A stretch of 64,000 bases of DNA from NCBI GenBank assembly GCA_934045075.1, contig OW203725.1, positions 834,775-898,774 on the forward strand. The letters run 5' to 3'. Below are positions 21,713 through 31,956 of the stretch, in pieces; positions within the stretch are counted from its first letter, which is position 1; each line of letters opens with the position of its first letter. This DNA is from Yponomeuta sedellus (taxonomy: Eukaryota; Arthropoda; Insecta; Lepidoptera; Yponomeutidae). The position numbers and the translations under genes were made by a program. A model generated the notes under the pieces. That model did not search any database and had not been told where the DNA came from. It saw only the letters and a list, made by a program, of their open reading frames with translations.

Positions 21713-22809
21713 CAAAGTCGCTTTTTTAGCATAATATGAATACTCGGAACTATTTTCACGAAATAAACTATTTTGTATTTGAATTGTCCCAAGTGGGAAT
21801 CGAATCCTAGACCGTCAATAAAGGCAATAATTTAATTATTTATGCACGCTTTAAGTGAGTTTATATAAATTTTCAACTTAAAATTCTTAAGTTTATACTG
21901 AATTGCACTGCCTCTAATTTCTTTTTGTCTATCTATAGTTACCTGGAACAAATTGCTTTCAATAATAGGGTCGCTAATTGTACTACATTTTGATGTAATT
22001 TCAGTGTACAATAAAAAACACTCTATAGAGCTATCGGCTGTCATCTAATAGCAGTCGTTAAGGGTATTTCTTCAGAGACAAAATTTTCGATTTCTATGGG
22101 TATATTTCTGTAAGCAACTAACAAACCAGCACGATATTTTTTTTTGTATTAGCTTTATTCCTAACTAGGACAAATGATATTTTTAAAATGATTGCTGTCT
22201 AGGTACAAAATAAAAATATTTGAAGTTTGTTCTTCTGATTCATATAACGCATCTGTTTGATATTTTCTGGAACAAAATGGTAGAAATCGCATTTTCCTTT
22301 TGATACATCAACATAAATTATAATCATATGGAACGGAAATGAGTTGGCCTCTTAGAAAAAAAAATGTACTGGTTACAACTACGTTAGTTTGTTTATAAAT
22401 AAGTAAATAAGAAGTGGCCGGCGGTTAATACTGATTAATGTGTAGTAAGCTGCGTTTGACCGTACTTGGTCAGGTAATAATATTGAGAGTCTGGCTTCCC
22501 GCGCGGGGGGAGCCAGTCGTGCAACGAAAGAGCTAGAAAGGTGGACGTGCGGCTGGCTGGCTTCAATCCCGGTGTTGCGAAGGTAAATATCTGATTCATC
22601 TGTGCTTGGTTCAGGTGGCATTCTGATTGCAATGCCTACTTAATAAAATTTATTTTATTGTTTTAAAACTTCAATCTGAGTTTCGTGTGATGCTTTTGGG
22701 TTATAGATTCGTGTAGAAAAATAACAATACTGAATTCTGTATAAATGATCAGTAATGCTTGATTATAGACAAAATCCTGATTCCTCTATGCCTGATTCGT
22801 ATGGTCAAA
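21713..22809. other. Unannotated; CTGATTCAT words
   Basis: The word CTGATTCATMTG or close forms occurs at 22234, 22590 and 22778, and again at 24047 and 24063, bracketing the ORF at 22810-23222. Bases 22500-22580 include GCTTCAATCCCGGTG, a possible B-box, but no tRNA fold. Confidence 0.3.
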
Positions 22810-23222
22810 ACCACATATGAATCATATTAAATATTAATTTTGGCCCTCTCGAGCACGAAAGCAGCGCCGAAATTCAGGCTGGACAAGATTCGGTTACAGC
22901 CCAACAAGACCTCGACTTTCCCGATGACGACAGTTTTTGGGTGGATACTTCGTCAATCGATGAAAAACTTATAACCCTAAAATTCACCAGAGATGTCTTA
23001 TCGACCCTTCATCAGAAAATCATTGATCAAAGCTCAGATTCTGACGATGAGGACATTTTTGTGCTTGATAAACGGACAAAAGAGTCTCACGCCATTGGTG
23101 AAGATATGATTATTCCATCTTCCTCCAAAAATTCAAGATCTTGTCAACAAGAAAAAGGCTTTGAGGGTCATATTGAAAGCAGCTCGGTCCCATGCAAAAA
23201 GCCAAGGAAATATTTTCTTTGA
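22810..23222 (+). CDS. Candidate coding exon or gene fragment, acidic/Ser-rich protein
   Basis: An open frame without a good start runs from about 22810 to the TGA at 23220-23222, roughly 135 codons. The first usual start-like codon given by frame is GTG at 22941; no ATG lies upstream in frame. The protein is hydrophilic with an acidic cluster (S-S-D-S-D-D-E-D) in the middle and a basic end (KKPRKYFL). I do not recognise the family. Ten bases after the stop is a consensus splice-donor AG-GTATGT (about 23231), so the true frame may differ. It could be the last exon of a host gene or a piece of transposase. Confidence 0.35.
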
Positions 23223-23272
23223 CTTCATTAGGTATGTGTTAATCATACTTGTAAGAATAAGTATGTTTTATT

Positions 23273-23690
23273 GAAAATTAATAAGGAAGATTAATATCAA
23301 AAATTTAATTAATATTAATCTCATTTTTGTTACTTTATAGTTAGTAATAAATATAATAATGTGATTGTTAATTCTAATTAATAATTAAGACTACTTAAAT
23401 AATAATGATGTCAAAAGTGCCATTACTAGAATAAGGTTGTATTCCTATGATTTTTGAATTATGAAAGATTGAAAATTAATAAGGAAGATTAATATCAAAA
23501 ATTTCATTAATGTTTATGTCATTTTTGTTACTTTACAGTTAATAACAAAGGTAATGATGTATTTGTTTAGTGAATATTAATTAATAATTAAGACAACTTA
23601 ACTAAGACTGATGTCAAAAGTTTCGACATCAGTCTCATCAGTCTTAGAATAAGTTTGTACTCCTGTGATTTTTGAATTATGAAAGATTAT
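23273..23690 (+). repeat. 198-bp tandem duplication
   Basis: The block starting GAAAATTAATAAGGAAGATT is repeated with a period of 198 bases (23273, 23471); both copies end in TTTTTGAATTATGAAAGATT. The second copy holds a small extra hairpin (TTTCGACATCAGTCTCATCA region, 23618-23645). Confidence 0.8.
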
Positions 23691-24245
23691 TGCTTTGTCA
23701 ATGAGTATAATAAACAGGACTACTTATAACAGGAGAAATTAAACAGAGAGAATAATATAATGTAGCAATTATAATAACTTCGTACACCCAACAGAACTAT
23801 TGTATCAAAAATAATAGCAATAGTAAAAATTTCTGTTATATTAAATTATTCTCGTTTTCCCATACGCCATAAGAATAATTATTTACCGGTGTTTCAAAAA
23901 TCTTTTACAAAAATTATTGTTGAATATAGCAGATTTTTTTCCGTGATCACTAATAATAGTTTTCATAATAAATGTAGAATATTACTGTTGTTAAAATTTG
24001 ATAATTTTCTTAACATTAAAGTTTTTCATTTTTATTTCTGTTTCTGATTCATATGTAACAAATTCTGATTCATCTGGGCACAAAATATTTGAACGTCGTT
24101 ATCTTGAAAACCGCTTTATAAAAACGAGTCCCTCATTCAAATATATGTTATTTGGTATACCTATTTTCATATGAACATGTATTACAGAACTGAAAGTGAA
24201 ATAAAATTTTGGCCATATGAATCAGTCGAAGAATGGAATTTCGAA
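23691..24245. other. AT-rich, nothing recognised
   Basis: No gene or repeat beyond the CTGATTCAT words noted above. Confidence 0.3.
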
Positions 24246-24432
24246 GAACTACCCTTAAGCCATGTCAGAGGCCTTATGGGCGGCTTGATAACTTTTGACA
24301 GTAAGGCCCGCCACTGTCTTACAATCCTCCACCAACCCGGTCTTGGCCCCCGTGGTGGAGTATGGCCTAGCCGTCCTGCAATGCAGGAAGAGACCCGTGC
24401 CCCAGCAGTGGGGACATACAAAGGGTTGATAT
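24246..24432 (+). mobile_element. 5S-derived SINE, 3' half
   Basis: Starts at TTAAGCCATGTCAGAGGCC and ends at GACATACAAAGGGTTGATATC. Almost unmutated against the copies at 38486 and 40626. Confidence 0.8.
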
Positions 24433-24579
24433 CATTATCTATGTATCAATAGGCGCGTGTTTATGTGAAGCTTGTTTTGTCTTTTGTCTACGTTTTCGTG
24501 CATTTTCCGTGAAACGTGCTCGCGTCCCTATCGGACGGATATTCGGATTTTTGTGTAAATATTCGGGCGGCCAACGTAC

Positions 24580-24665
24580 GTCAGCGGCAGCGGGCCAGCT
24601 AACGAATTACTCTCATTGTTGCCCGACGAAGTATCGGCAGCCGGGAACTAGGTGCAGTAGTTCCA
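24580..24665 (+). repeat. 85-bp repeat, copy 1 (partner at 25553)
   Basis: GAATTACTCTCATTGTTGCC, ATCGGCAGCCGGGAACTAGG and AGTTCCACCGAGGAGAGA recur in the same order at 25553-25640. It may be a segment of the longer RTE-like unit that follows. Confidence 0.6.
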
Positions 24666-24719
24666 CCGAGGAGAGAAATTTACTACAGGGGTAACATAAT
24701 AATAACTTCAACACAACAC

Positions 24720-25056
24720 AGCCACTTGCTGCTGTGTGGTGTCTGCCTAGAGAATAGCACCAACCCAAATTCTTCCTGCGGGTGTCGTAAAGGGCGACTA
24801 AGGGACCCAAATCGGGGGGTGGGCAGCAGCGCCTCCTGCAGTACAATTCCACCAAACTGCGATCCCCGACCCGCATGCCCAGCGTTGGGATTATGGGCAC
24901 TACCCGGCCCCTATGATAGCACAACGTGGCGCTCTTTAGGGGATGTCCAGCAGTGGACTAGTATAGCCTGATGACGACGATGGCACAACCTTGCGCTATG
25001 GCGCTCATTAGGGGAAGGCTATGTCCAGCAGTGGATTAATATAGCCTGAAGAAGAA
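24720..25056 (+). mobile_element. RTE-like non-autonomous element with duplicated 3' end
   Basis: Plus-strand partner of 19487-19715. It has GGGTGTCGTAAAGGGCGACT, the GC-rich block with CGATCCCCGACCCGCATGCC, and then two successive copies of the 3' end (24905-24973 with a GATGACGACGATG tail; 24981-25056 with a GAAGAAGAAC tail). Confidence 0.6.
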
Positions 25057-25061
25057 CACAG

Positions 25062-25215
25062 CCACTTGACCTGGTCCCAAATTAGGGTACCCTGTACTTT
25101 GGTAACCAGGCAACGTCACAAACATAAAAATACACCGAGACTCAGGAAACTTGTACGAAGTAGGAATTGAAGCCACGGACTCTGTCATGAAACCCAAGGG
25201 CCTTAACAGTGAGAC
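25062..25215 (+). mobile_element. SINE fragment, GGTAACC family
   Basis: GACCTGGTCCCAAATTAGGG..TTGGTAACCAGG, then CACAAACATAAAAATACACC. Related to 2216-2403 in the tail; the tRNA-like head is too decayed to read. Confidence 0.4.
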
Positions 25216-25269
25216 CAACGAAACAGTCGTGCAAAGACCGCCAAGAAATATCGGTTGCTTATAAACGTT

Positions 25270-25545
25270 CTACACTACAGTGGAGCGAGCCTTCTCTTAG
25301 AGAGAAAGTATGAGCTTAATTACCATGCGCGGGCCCACTGTGGATTGGCAATAAAATTTCAAAGACTGAGGTATTTGGACACTGCAAAACTCTCGTTTCC
25401 TCTTTCCTACATGGCTTAGGGAGTGATATTGGCGTACATGTACATGATTTTGAAAACAAAGTCATTGATATGTGGCGAGATTTGAACCCACAAGCTCCCA
25501 ATTGAGAACCCGATGTTCTACTGCTCCGCTACCACCGCTTCTAGT
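25270..25545 (-). mobile_element. tRNA-derived SINE with lepidopteran core
   Basis: On the minus strand the head (25480-25545) reads AGCGGTGGTAGCGGAGCAG with a B-box-like GTGGGTTCAAATCTCGCC. The body words appear toward 25270, including a decayed TTTCCTC box. Confidence 0.6.
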
Positions 25546-25552
25546 CGAATAA

Positions 25553-25640
25553 GAATTACTCTCAGTGCTGCCCGATGAAGCATCGGCAGCCGAGAACTAG
25601 GTGCAGTTGTTCCACCATGGAGAGAGATTACCACAGTGCG
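25553..25640 (+). repeat. 85-bp repeat, copy 2
   Basis: Direct-repeat partner of 24580-24665, about 970 bases downstream. Confidence 0.6.
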
Positions 25641-25707
25641 GTATGGGTTATATGGTAAGACTGCCAGGAATATCAGCTACTAATGACACCTAGGTTGATT
25701 AAATTCT

Positions 25708-25850
25708 TTTTAATTCACTAACCCGTGCTAAGGACAATTTTAAAAACCTATTTACAGGCTGAAAATTCCACCCATGCCGAGATTCGAACAACCTCTGGCT
25801 AACCGTGCCAGCGCTCTCCCAACTGAGCTATTGGGCGACTAACGATCCAA
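25708..25850 (-). mobile_element. Panhandle-family unit, no duplication seen
   Basis: End A side CTTTTTAATTCACTAACCCG, tail CTAAGGACAATTTTAAAAAC, then a tRNA-like module in antisense ending GAGCTATTGGGCGACTAACG. The B-box is mutated (GATTCGAACAACC). It lacks an end B at the right. Confidence 0.7.
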
Positions 25851-25857
25851 GAACTGG

Positions 25858-25900
25858 GGTTTTTTTACCAGCTGGGGATCGAACCCGGGACCTCTTGCAT
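25858..25900 (-). mobile_element. Gly-like tRNA SINE head, truncated
   Basis: ACCAGCTGGGGATCGAACCC and GGGACCTCTTGCAT match the family at 767-842. The copy is interrupted at 25901 by panhandle element 3. Confidence 0.5.
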
Positions 25901-26178
25901 GGTATGTTGTTATACTATTTTTATTTTGAATGCACTAACCCGTGCTAAGGACAAATTTAAAAACCTATTTAGAGGCTAAAAATTTCACCCATGCCGGGAT
26001 TCGAACCCGCAACCTCTGGCTATCCGTACCAGCGCTCTTCCAATTGAGCCAATGGGCGACTCACCGGCATCAGTGAAATTTCGGACCTCTTTACACTATT
26101 CTTTGTATTACGTACAGGCAGCGACTCCCGGCATGGGTGAAATTTTTAGCCTCTAAATAGGTTTTTTGGTATGTTGTT
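25901..26178 (-). mobile_element. Panhandle element 3 with 11-bp target duplication
   Basis: GGTATGTTGTT occurs at 25901-25911 and 26168-26178. On the minus strand: end B, an inverted 40-bp segment down to CACCCATGCCGGG, then the nearly full forward unit (head with GTCGCTGCCTGTACG, tRNA-like module at about 25990-26065, tail), and end A (ATACTATTTTTATTTTGAAT) at the left. Confidence 0.9.
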
Positions 26179-26184
26179 GTTTAA

Positions 26185-26232
26185 CCCAAGTGATTGATTC
26201 CAATCACTCGGGTCGACTTGGCCATGAGTGCT
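26185..26232 (-). mobile_element. 5S-headed SINE, head fragment
   Basis: AAGTGATTGATTCCAATCACTCG with the flanking GGCCATGAG word equals the start of the 5S-headed SINE on the minus strand. Truncated by element 3 or its target. Confidence 0.6.
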
Positions 26233-26854
26233 TACAATAGAAATATTTATTTCAGTGACGTCGTTTTACTCAGCCCCTAGTCAAACTTTCCATCACCGAA
26301 GCAAAAGCGATTTCACGAGTAACAACTTGACATTTTGAACTGGAATTCAACGCAAGTATCTGATTACCCATCAAAGTGAGTTTGTCAGTCTCTATTATAC
26401 AGCTCCGATTACATGTGGGTTTAGTTAGAAAGTTGAACACAGTATTGTGGAAGTGTAAGGACCTAACACATTTGAAGTTCAGATGATATATTCTGTACTT
26501 AAAAACAAGTACTCGCTGTACGTCCATTGTGATAATAATACCCTCAAAAATATACTTTAGAAGACTGCCTATTGTCTTAGAGAGAGATTCTCTGTAACTA
26601 CATATTATTATATAAGCGAAACGTACTCAAACGCCTGCAATACATGCTTTTTTAGTAGTTTCTAATTTTATATTGTTCCCGTAATCTGAAATGAATATTT
26701 TGTATTTTAAGAACGGGAAAGTTTACTCGTCAATACGAAGAATTTTGCCGTGGGTAAAAATTGCTAATTCTTCGTGGAGTATGGAGTACCTAATTGATAT
26801 TTTTATATTGAATATGATAGTTTTTTAATTTCTATAAACATAACAATATAACGT
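26233..26854. other. Unannotated
   Basis: An 85-codon minus-strand frame (26527-26270) has no recognisable motif. Otherwise nothing. Confidence 0.3.
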
Positions 26855-26930
26855 GACCTCACGTTTGTATTCCAGAGAGGTACGCATAAACCAGGGACTG
26901 CCACTTGCCATTATCTCGACAAAACACCAT
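26855..26930 (-). mobile_element. LINE 3' end (NVDEA family) fragment
   Basis: CTCACGTTTGTATTCCAGAG..CAGGGACTGCCACTTGCC, reverse complement of the family terminus. Confidence 0.6.
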
Positions 26931-27127
26931 CTTCAATAGTGCAAGCACACCACTTTTCGGTACTTTCTATCTGTGGTACTTTGGATAATTGTCCTCCCCG
27001 TAAAAGTTATTGGGATCATGTTACACTCTATATATGATTTATTAGAATAATTATTTGTGGTGTTTTAAAGCAAGATAAAATGTACCTGAAACTGGTGTGC
27101 GTTCATGCATCGACTACTTAATTTAAT

Positions 27128-27225
27128 GAAGTGAAAGAGGTCTGTCGGGATCGCGACAAGTGGCAAACCCTGGTCTCTATCTACTCTTCCGGGATATATA
27201 GACGTGAATTTAAGGTATGTAAGTT
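27128..27225 (+). mobile_element. LINE 3' end (NVDEA family) fragment
   Basis: GAAGTGAAAGAGGTCTGTCG..GCGACAAGTGGCAAACCCTG..GACGTGAATTTAAGGTATG. Facing the fragment at 26855 head to head. Confidence 0.65.
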
Positions 27226-27289
27226 GTGATTGATCGAACGTGTGATTGGAATAAATCACTTGAGTTAGGCAAGGAGTAAGGTATCAGGA

Positions 27290-27398
27290 ATACGCTGGAT
27301 GCAAGCCGCTTCCAACCGATCTTTCTGGAAATTCAGGGAGGAGGCTATATCCAGCAGTGGACTACTTGTGGCTGAATGACGATGACGATGAAGGTGTA
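27290..27398 (+). mobile_element. RTE-like LINE 3' tail
   Basis: GGAGGAGGCTATATCCAGCAGTGGACTAC followed by the simple tail GATGACGATGACGATGAAGG. A trinucleotide-like tail after CAGCAGTGGACTA is typical of this family. Confidence 0.55.
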
Positions 27399-27756
27399 AG
27401 GCAGTTTGCTTTTTATTTAACTAAGTAATAATGACCCAATTACATACAAATGTAAAAAAAACTAAAAATGTAACAAAGAAAATTTCAACTTAGTCTACCA
27501 TACTGGATGGGAAATGAATTATTAGAATTATGCTATCAAATTTTTCAGACAGGGATCTGTTTTGTAAATATGCTGTTGTTACTGGACCTGCTTCTGTGCA
27601 TAAAGAAGGTGTAACGTTTGGCTGAGTTCATACCAAACTGACTGTCAGCAGCCGAAGGTAAGCGAGCGTTACGCATTTTATTGTATTTCCATACAACGAT
27701 GGACACTGGAGTGTTATACATATTTATGGCGGAACGTACGGATGCCATACGAGTAT

Positions 27757-28066
27757 AAGTTTTTCGTGACCTGTCAAAATCATTTGATTGCGCGGACCAT
27801 GAGACACTTTTATTAAAACTAGAACATTACGGATTAAAAGCGAAAGGTTTAGAACTGATGAGATCATATTTGAAAGGTAGGGTTCAAAAAGCGGACGTCA
27901 ATTGTATAAAATCTACAGGTTCACAAATAAAAATGGGAGTACCTTGTGGTACTCCCATCTATGTTAGGGCCATTCCTTTTCCTTGTATATGTAAATTTAT
28001 TCACTTTTTCGATGACATGTAACCGTCAATACGTTATTACGCTATGCGCAGACACTGACATTCGGC
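27757..28066 (+). pseudogene. Decayed non-LTR reverse transcriptase
   Basis: The plus frame from 27761 reads FRDLSKSFDCADHETLLLKL, then GRVQKADVNCIKSTGSQIKM and GVPCG, the well-known RT motifs 2-4 of Jockey/CR1-type LINEs. At about 27937 the frame shifts by one: LGPFLFLVYVN follows in another frame, and the catalytic box survives only as L-C-A-D-T-D in place of a F-A-D-D-T. The catalytic Asp pair is thus broken. Only about 100 codons remain. Confidence 0.85.
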
Positions 28067-28380
28067 GGTCCATTAATATAGCGCGTCACTACGTGCCGCG
28101 GACGCTGATCGGCTACGTTTTTTTATGTTTGCATTGGGCCTTACAGTGAGCCGTCTCACATTCCGTGGCTGACTATGCGTTTGGTTTGGACACGCCCTGT
28201 AATCGATGAAATTTGGTAAGTATTCGTAGTGGGATTTCTGTTTATGATATGTGATATTTCGACTCGTTTCTCGATGCCGACGGAGAAGCGGCTGACTGAC
28301 AGAGCACTTTGAATTAATTTACTATCCACGCTTACTTTTTGGCTGTAGATTAAGACAATATATAAAGCTCAGCAATAGCA
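28067..28380. other. Unannotated
   Basis: No features recognised. Confidence 0.3.
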
Positions 28381-28625
28381 CTTTTCGGTGCTAACTAGTC
28401 CCACCAATTGAATAAAAATCATAACTTGTTTTATAATACGGTTTTTTCAAAAAGTGAACATCATAAATTGTAACAACGGTGATAGCTATTTTTAGGAGCT
28501 ACTTACAGTCTAGAACCTAGAATCCCAGAACTGGGGAACCTAGAACTGGGGAAGGATTTCTGCTGAAAACAGCCATTTTGGGCATAAATGTTTTAAAGTT
28601 TTAGATTGTGAATTCTTGACAGTGT
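28381..28625 (+). repeat. Dispersed repeat, homologous to 16031-16430
   Basis: Same word order as the 16-kb copy, with two tandem CTAGAACTGGGG/CCCAGAACTGGGG units (28525-28552). No MITE at the equivalent site. Confidence 0.5.
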
Positions 28626-28690
28626 TCGAGTGGTCCCATCTCCTATCAAGTGTGAGTGAAGGTGCCACTGGACGCTGTAAATCATCACAT
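28626..28690 (+). repeat. Short module 'GAGTGGTCCC..CCACTGGACGCTGTA', copy 1
   Basis: CGAGTGGTCCCATCTCC, TGTGAGTGAAGGTGCCACTG, GACGCTGTAAATCATC. Related copies: 29287-29335 (inverted), 52040-52070, 52331-52370 (inverted), 59719-59785, 60922-60985. Role unknown; it often lies at the edge of a SINE. Confidence 0.55.
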
Positions 28691-29479
28691 TACGTAGATA
28701 CAAGGCCAAAACTATTTATAACACTGGCACCTGATCCATTCATAAAGACGTAATGACAGTTTAAAAGAGGCTTGTGACCTGCTCTAAGAGCTGGGTTTAA
28801 ATATATCATCATCATATAGGATAGACCAAGTTTGCCCAGAAAAGTTCACATGCATCTTTAGGAGGTTCAGGTTATAAGCGTTCGGAAAAACGTACGCCGG
28901 CCAGATGTCCCACACTTTGGCATTATGAAGGATGATGGAAAACGATTAGTGCGGAATTCTTTAGAGAATATAGCCCCCGATTGCATAATCACGACTTCCC
29001 AGTGCAATCGAATCAACCGACTTCCCCACTTCCTACCTTTGTAATAATATTGTAAACGTAAAACGTCGGAATAAAGACGGACTCGCGCCTGCAGCGGTCG
29101 GACGAAGTTGGTCACTAAGGGCGCGGACAAGTTGCGCCCCGGCAGTAATTTGCGCCCAGCCTTAGAAGCACCAATTTGCGACCGGTCGGTCTGACACTAC
29201 AGCTAAACTCAGAAGTTTCAAACATGGCCGTTTTCTCTTTCAAGATTGGCGTATGACTTTTGCCTTTGCATCTGCGGAGATGTCTATACAGCATCCAGTG
29301 GCACCTTCAGTCAGGCTAGAGGGATGATGGGACCACTCAGCCCGTGTGCAATAAAGATTTTTGAGCTTGATACCAGGTCGTGATCAACTTACCTGTGTTT
29401 TTTATAAAGCAATGAATTGCTTCATGGATATGGCAGAAGGCCTCAAGCGGCGGAAATACTCTGTCCTTAGGGACAACTA
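28691..29479. other. Unannotated; holds one inverted 'CCACTGG' module
   Basis: Bases 29287-29335 are an inverted copy of the module above. The minus-strand frame at 28867-29130 has no recognisable protein features. Confidence 0.3.
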
Positions 29480-29645
29480 CATTTGGGGTTGAGACGATGG
29501 GTCTGTGGGGTTCCGAGGCACGTAAAGTTCACAAAAAAACATCAACGCGCCTCATCGACTCATCAGGCGATACAAGAGCTGTTAGCTACCTGGGCCAGGG
29601 CATCCGCCTGGCCGTTAAGGGGGGATGTTCGCAATCTCCGCAATG
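29480..29645 (+). pseudogene. Retroelement ORF tail, decayed partner of 55385-55592
   Basis: Nucleotide similarity to 55385-55592: GAGACGATGGGTCTGTGGGG, CAACGCGCCTCATCGACTC, GGCCAGGGCATCCGCCTGGC. That copy encodes the better-preserved protein end, described there. Confidence 0.6.
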
Positions 29646-29761
29646 GTAGCGGTCCGTATTAAAACGTAAATATTAAATAAGTTGATTAGTAATAGTTGTT
29701 ATTAATCATGTAAGTTTTGTAGATAGTAATATTCTTTCTGAGAAGTTTAAGAATGTTTAAC

Positions 29762-30142
29762 ATGTACAGTAATTACATATTATTTCTAATGCACTAACCC
29801 GTGCTAAGGAAAATTTTAAAAACCTATTTAGAGGCTAAAAATTCCACCCATGCCGGGATTCATGTGGGTAATCATGTGGGTACAGTGATAGCATTCCGAT
29901 GTAAACCTAACGGCAAAGTAGGTACTCGGGGCTGCAAGGGATGCAAATTACTTCAGCTAGATGTCACTGCCTGTACGTAATACAAAGAATGTTGTTCGAA
30001 ATTTCACTGATGCCGGTGAGTCGCCCATTAGCTCAGTTGGTAAGAGCGCTGGCACGGTTAGCCAGAGGTCGCGGGTTCGAATCCCGGCATGGGTAGAATT
30101 TTTAGCCTCTAAATAGGTTTTTAAAAATGTACAGTAATTACA
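29762..30142 (-). mobile_element. Panhandle element 4 with perfect 16-bp target duplication
   Basis: ATGTACAGTAATTACA occurs at 29762-29777 and 30127-30142. The body (29778-30126) starts at end A (TATTTCTAATGCACTAACCC), runs to CACCCATGCCGGGATTC, switches to the family head CATGTGGGTAC..., and contains the tRNA-like module in plus sense at about 30025-30095 with a clean B-box, ending at end B (AATAGGTTTTTAAAA). Viewed on the minus strand, nearly a whole unit is inverted between end B and the 90-bp tail. Confidence 0.92.
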
Positions 30143-31465
30143 AAGTAACACAATTAATTATTTCAATGTAAAGAATATACTTTCTGTTTGATGAATGTCA
30201 GTAAACTATGACTGCCTTCGGGCCATATTTGTGCTGGAGAAAAAAAGCTTTGGAAAAAAAGCTCCTCTCTGGCCATATATTTTAAAATCGCCTAAAAATT
30301 TATTTTTGTTTAAATCTAGTACTATATGGATATGGTGTTCGTTATTTGCCCATTTACCACTAGTATGGGCAATGGTATGGGGAAGACGCTTGCACCGACA
30401 ACAATTGCGGGGGACTACCGGTTGTTGCTTTTTCGTCCACAATGTCACTAGGCATTAAGTTGCAGACACAGCTCACGAAATGTCAAATAATTGGTTAGTT
30501 TTCATACAAAAGTAGCAAAAATATTAGTGACGATTCCAGATATACCAACAGCACGCATTTCCGAGCATAACAAGGGTAGTTTGCGCTAGGCCAATGGTCA
30601 TAATGACGAATTAACCCTCTCTCGAGCCGACCATCTGCGCCATTTTAAAGAGCATGGCGACCACCGGGCAAGTTTTTAAAAAGAACCCTTGTTGGCGCCG
30701 ACGACCGAAAGTGCTAAACTACTTCCATAGTCAACGTAATGAAGGTCCGCTTTTTTACTATTTGGTTAAAAGTTGAGACCTCTTTCCTGGACGGGGTCAA
30801 GTTACGTGGAGCTTGAATTACGGTTTCGGGAGTATAACTGTAGTTCTGTTTCCTGAGAGTAAAGACTTTTTAAGATGGCGTAATGGGCCTACGTGATACA
30901 ATTTTTTTTTTGCGCAAGGTGAGTTTTTTTGTGTGAATGTAAGATCTTGGAAAACATTTATACTGTAAATTATGTATTTTTTTCAAATTCAGGTAAAATA
31001 AACAAAATAACATATTTACGAAATTTGAATGAATTTTATGAAAAGTTTGTCATTTGTATACATTTTAAAAAGAGAATTTGCTTATACCTCTTCTAACAGG
31101 TATGCTAGTTTCATTTAACCTTTAGTAATTAAAACGTTAGTTTAGGTATTAAATTCATAGTCTAATGAAATAGCTTCAAGAACAAAAATATTAACAAAGG
31201 ATACCAGAGGAAAGGATCAGAATCAGAATAGTTTATTCATGAACATAGGTAAAAAGTGTTAAATACAGGTCTTAAATATATTTCTTAGTGATCATTCTAT
31301 GTTCTACACATTGGGCGTATGAATATTCATGCAGGCATGCAGTAATTTCGTATTTACAAATCCATGAGATGCACAAATACAAATAAAACAAATTCAAAGG
31401 AGCATTAAGGAACCGCTGAGTTTTTAGTTTTCCTCAGTTACACCGCGCTAATATGATTGCTTGGA
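30143..31465. other. Unannotated AT-rich sequence
   Basis: Overlapping short frames on both strands at 30195-30460 share no recognisable protein. No repeats clearly shared. Confidence 0.3.
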
Positions 31466-31810
31466 TAAAGTAGCTTTAAAAACCTATTTAGAGGCTAAAA
31501 ATTTCACCCACGCCGGGATTCGAACCCGCAACCTCTGGCTATCCGTGCCAGCGCTCTACCAATTGAGCCAATGGGCGACTCACGGCATCAGTGAAATTTC
31601 GAACCTCTTTACACTATTCTCTGTATTACGTGCAGGCAGCGACATCTGACTTAAGCAAACTTACAGCCCCGACTACCTACTTTGCAGTTAGGTTTAACAT
31701 CGGAACGATATCACTGTACCCACATGATTATACTATTTTTATTTTTAATGCACTAACCCGTGCTAAGGAACAAATTTAAAAACCTATTTAGAGGCTATTA
31801 AAGTAGCTTT
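31466..31810 (+). mobile_element. Panhandle-family element with 12-bp duplication, unusual right end
   Basis: TAAAGTAGCTTT occurs at 31466-31477 and 31799-31810. End B (AAAAACCTATTTAGAGGC) abuts the left copy. The unit then runs on, antisense tRNA-like module at about 31505-31580, head region, and into a second unit (TATACTATTTTTATTTTTAA..) that stops at TTTAGAGGCTAT. So the source was a head-to-tail dimer and end A is not terminal here. Confidence 0.85.
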
Positions 31811-31956
31811 GATGACTACTTGGTCGACATGAAGCAAAGTAATAACCAAAGTTATTTTGTCCGAGTACACTCGGATTTTGATCGAGTACTCGGACAACGG
31901 AACTTTGAACGCGGCTCTGTCACATACACGCAATTCGACTATGGGGCGTCCAATAA

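Noticed and set aside
30020..30095. Functional tRNA gene (Thr- or Ser-like anticodon)
   Set aside because: Position 33 is C, the T-stem has mismatches, and the same module is repeated about fifteen times with fixed flanking sequence. It is a SINE-type module.
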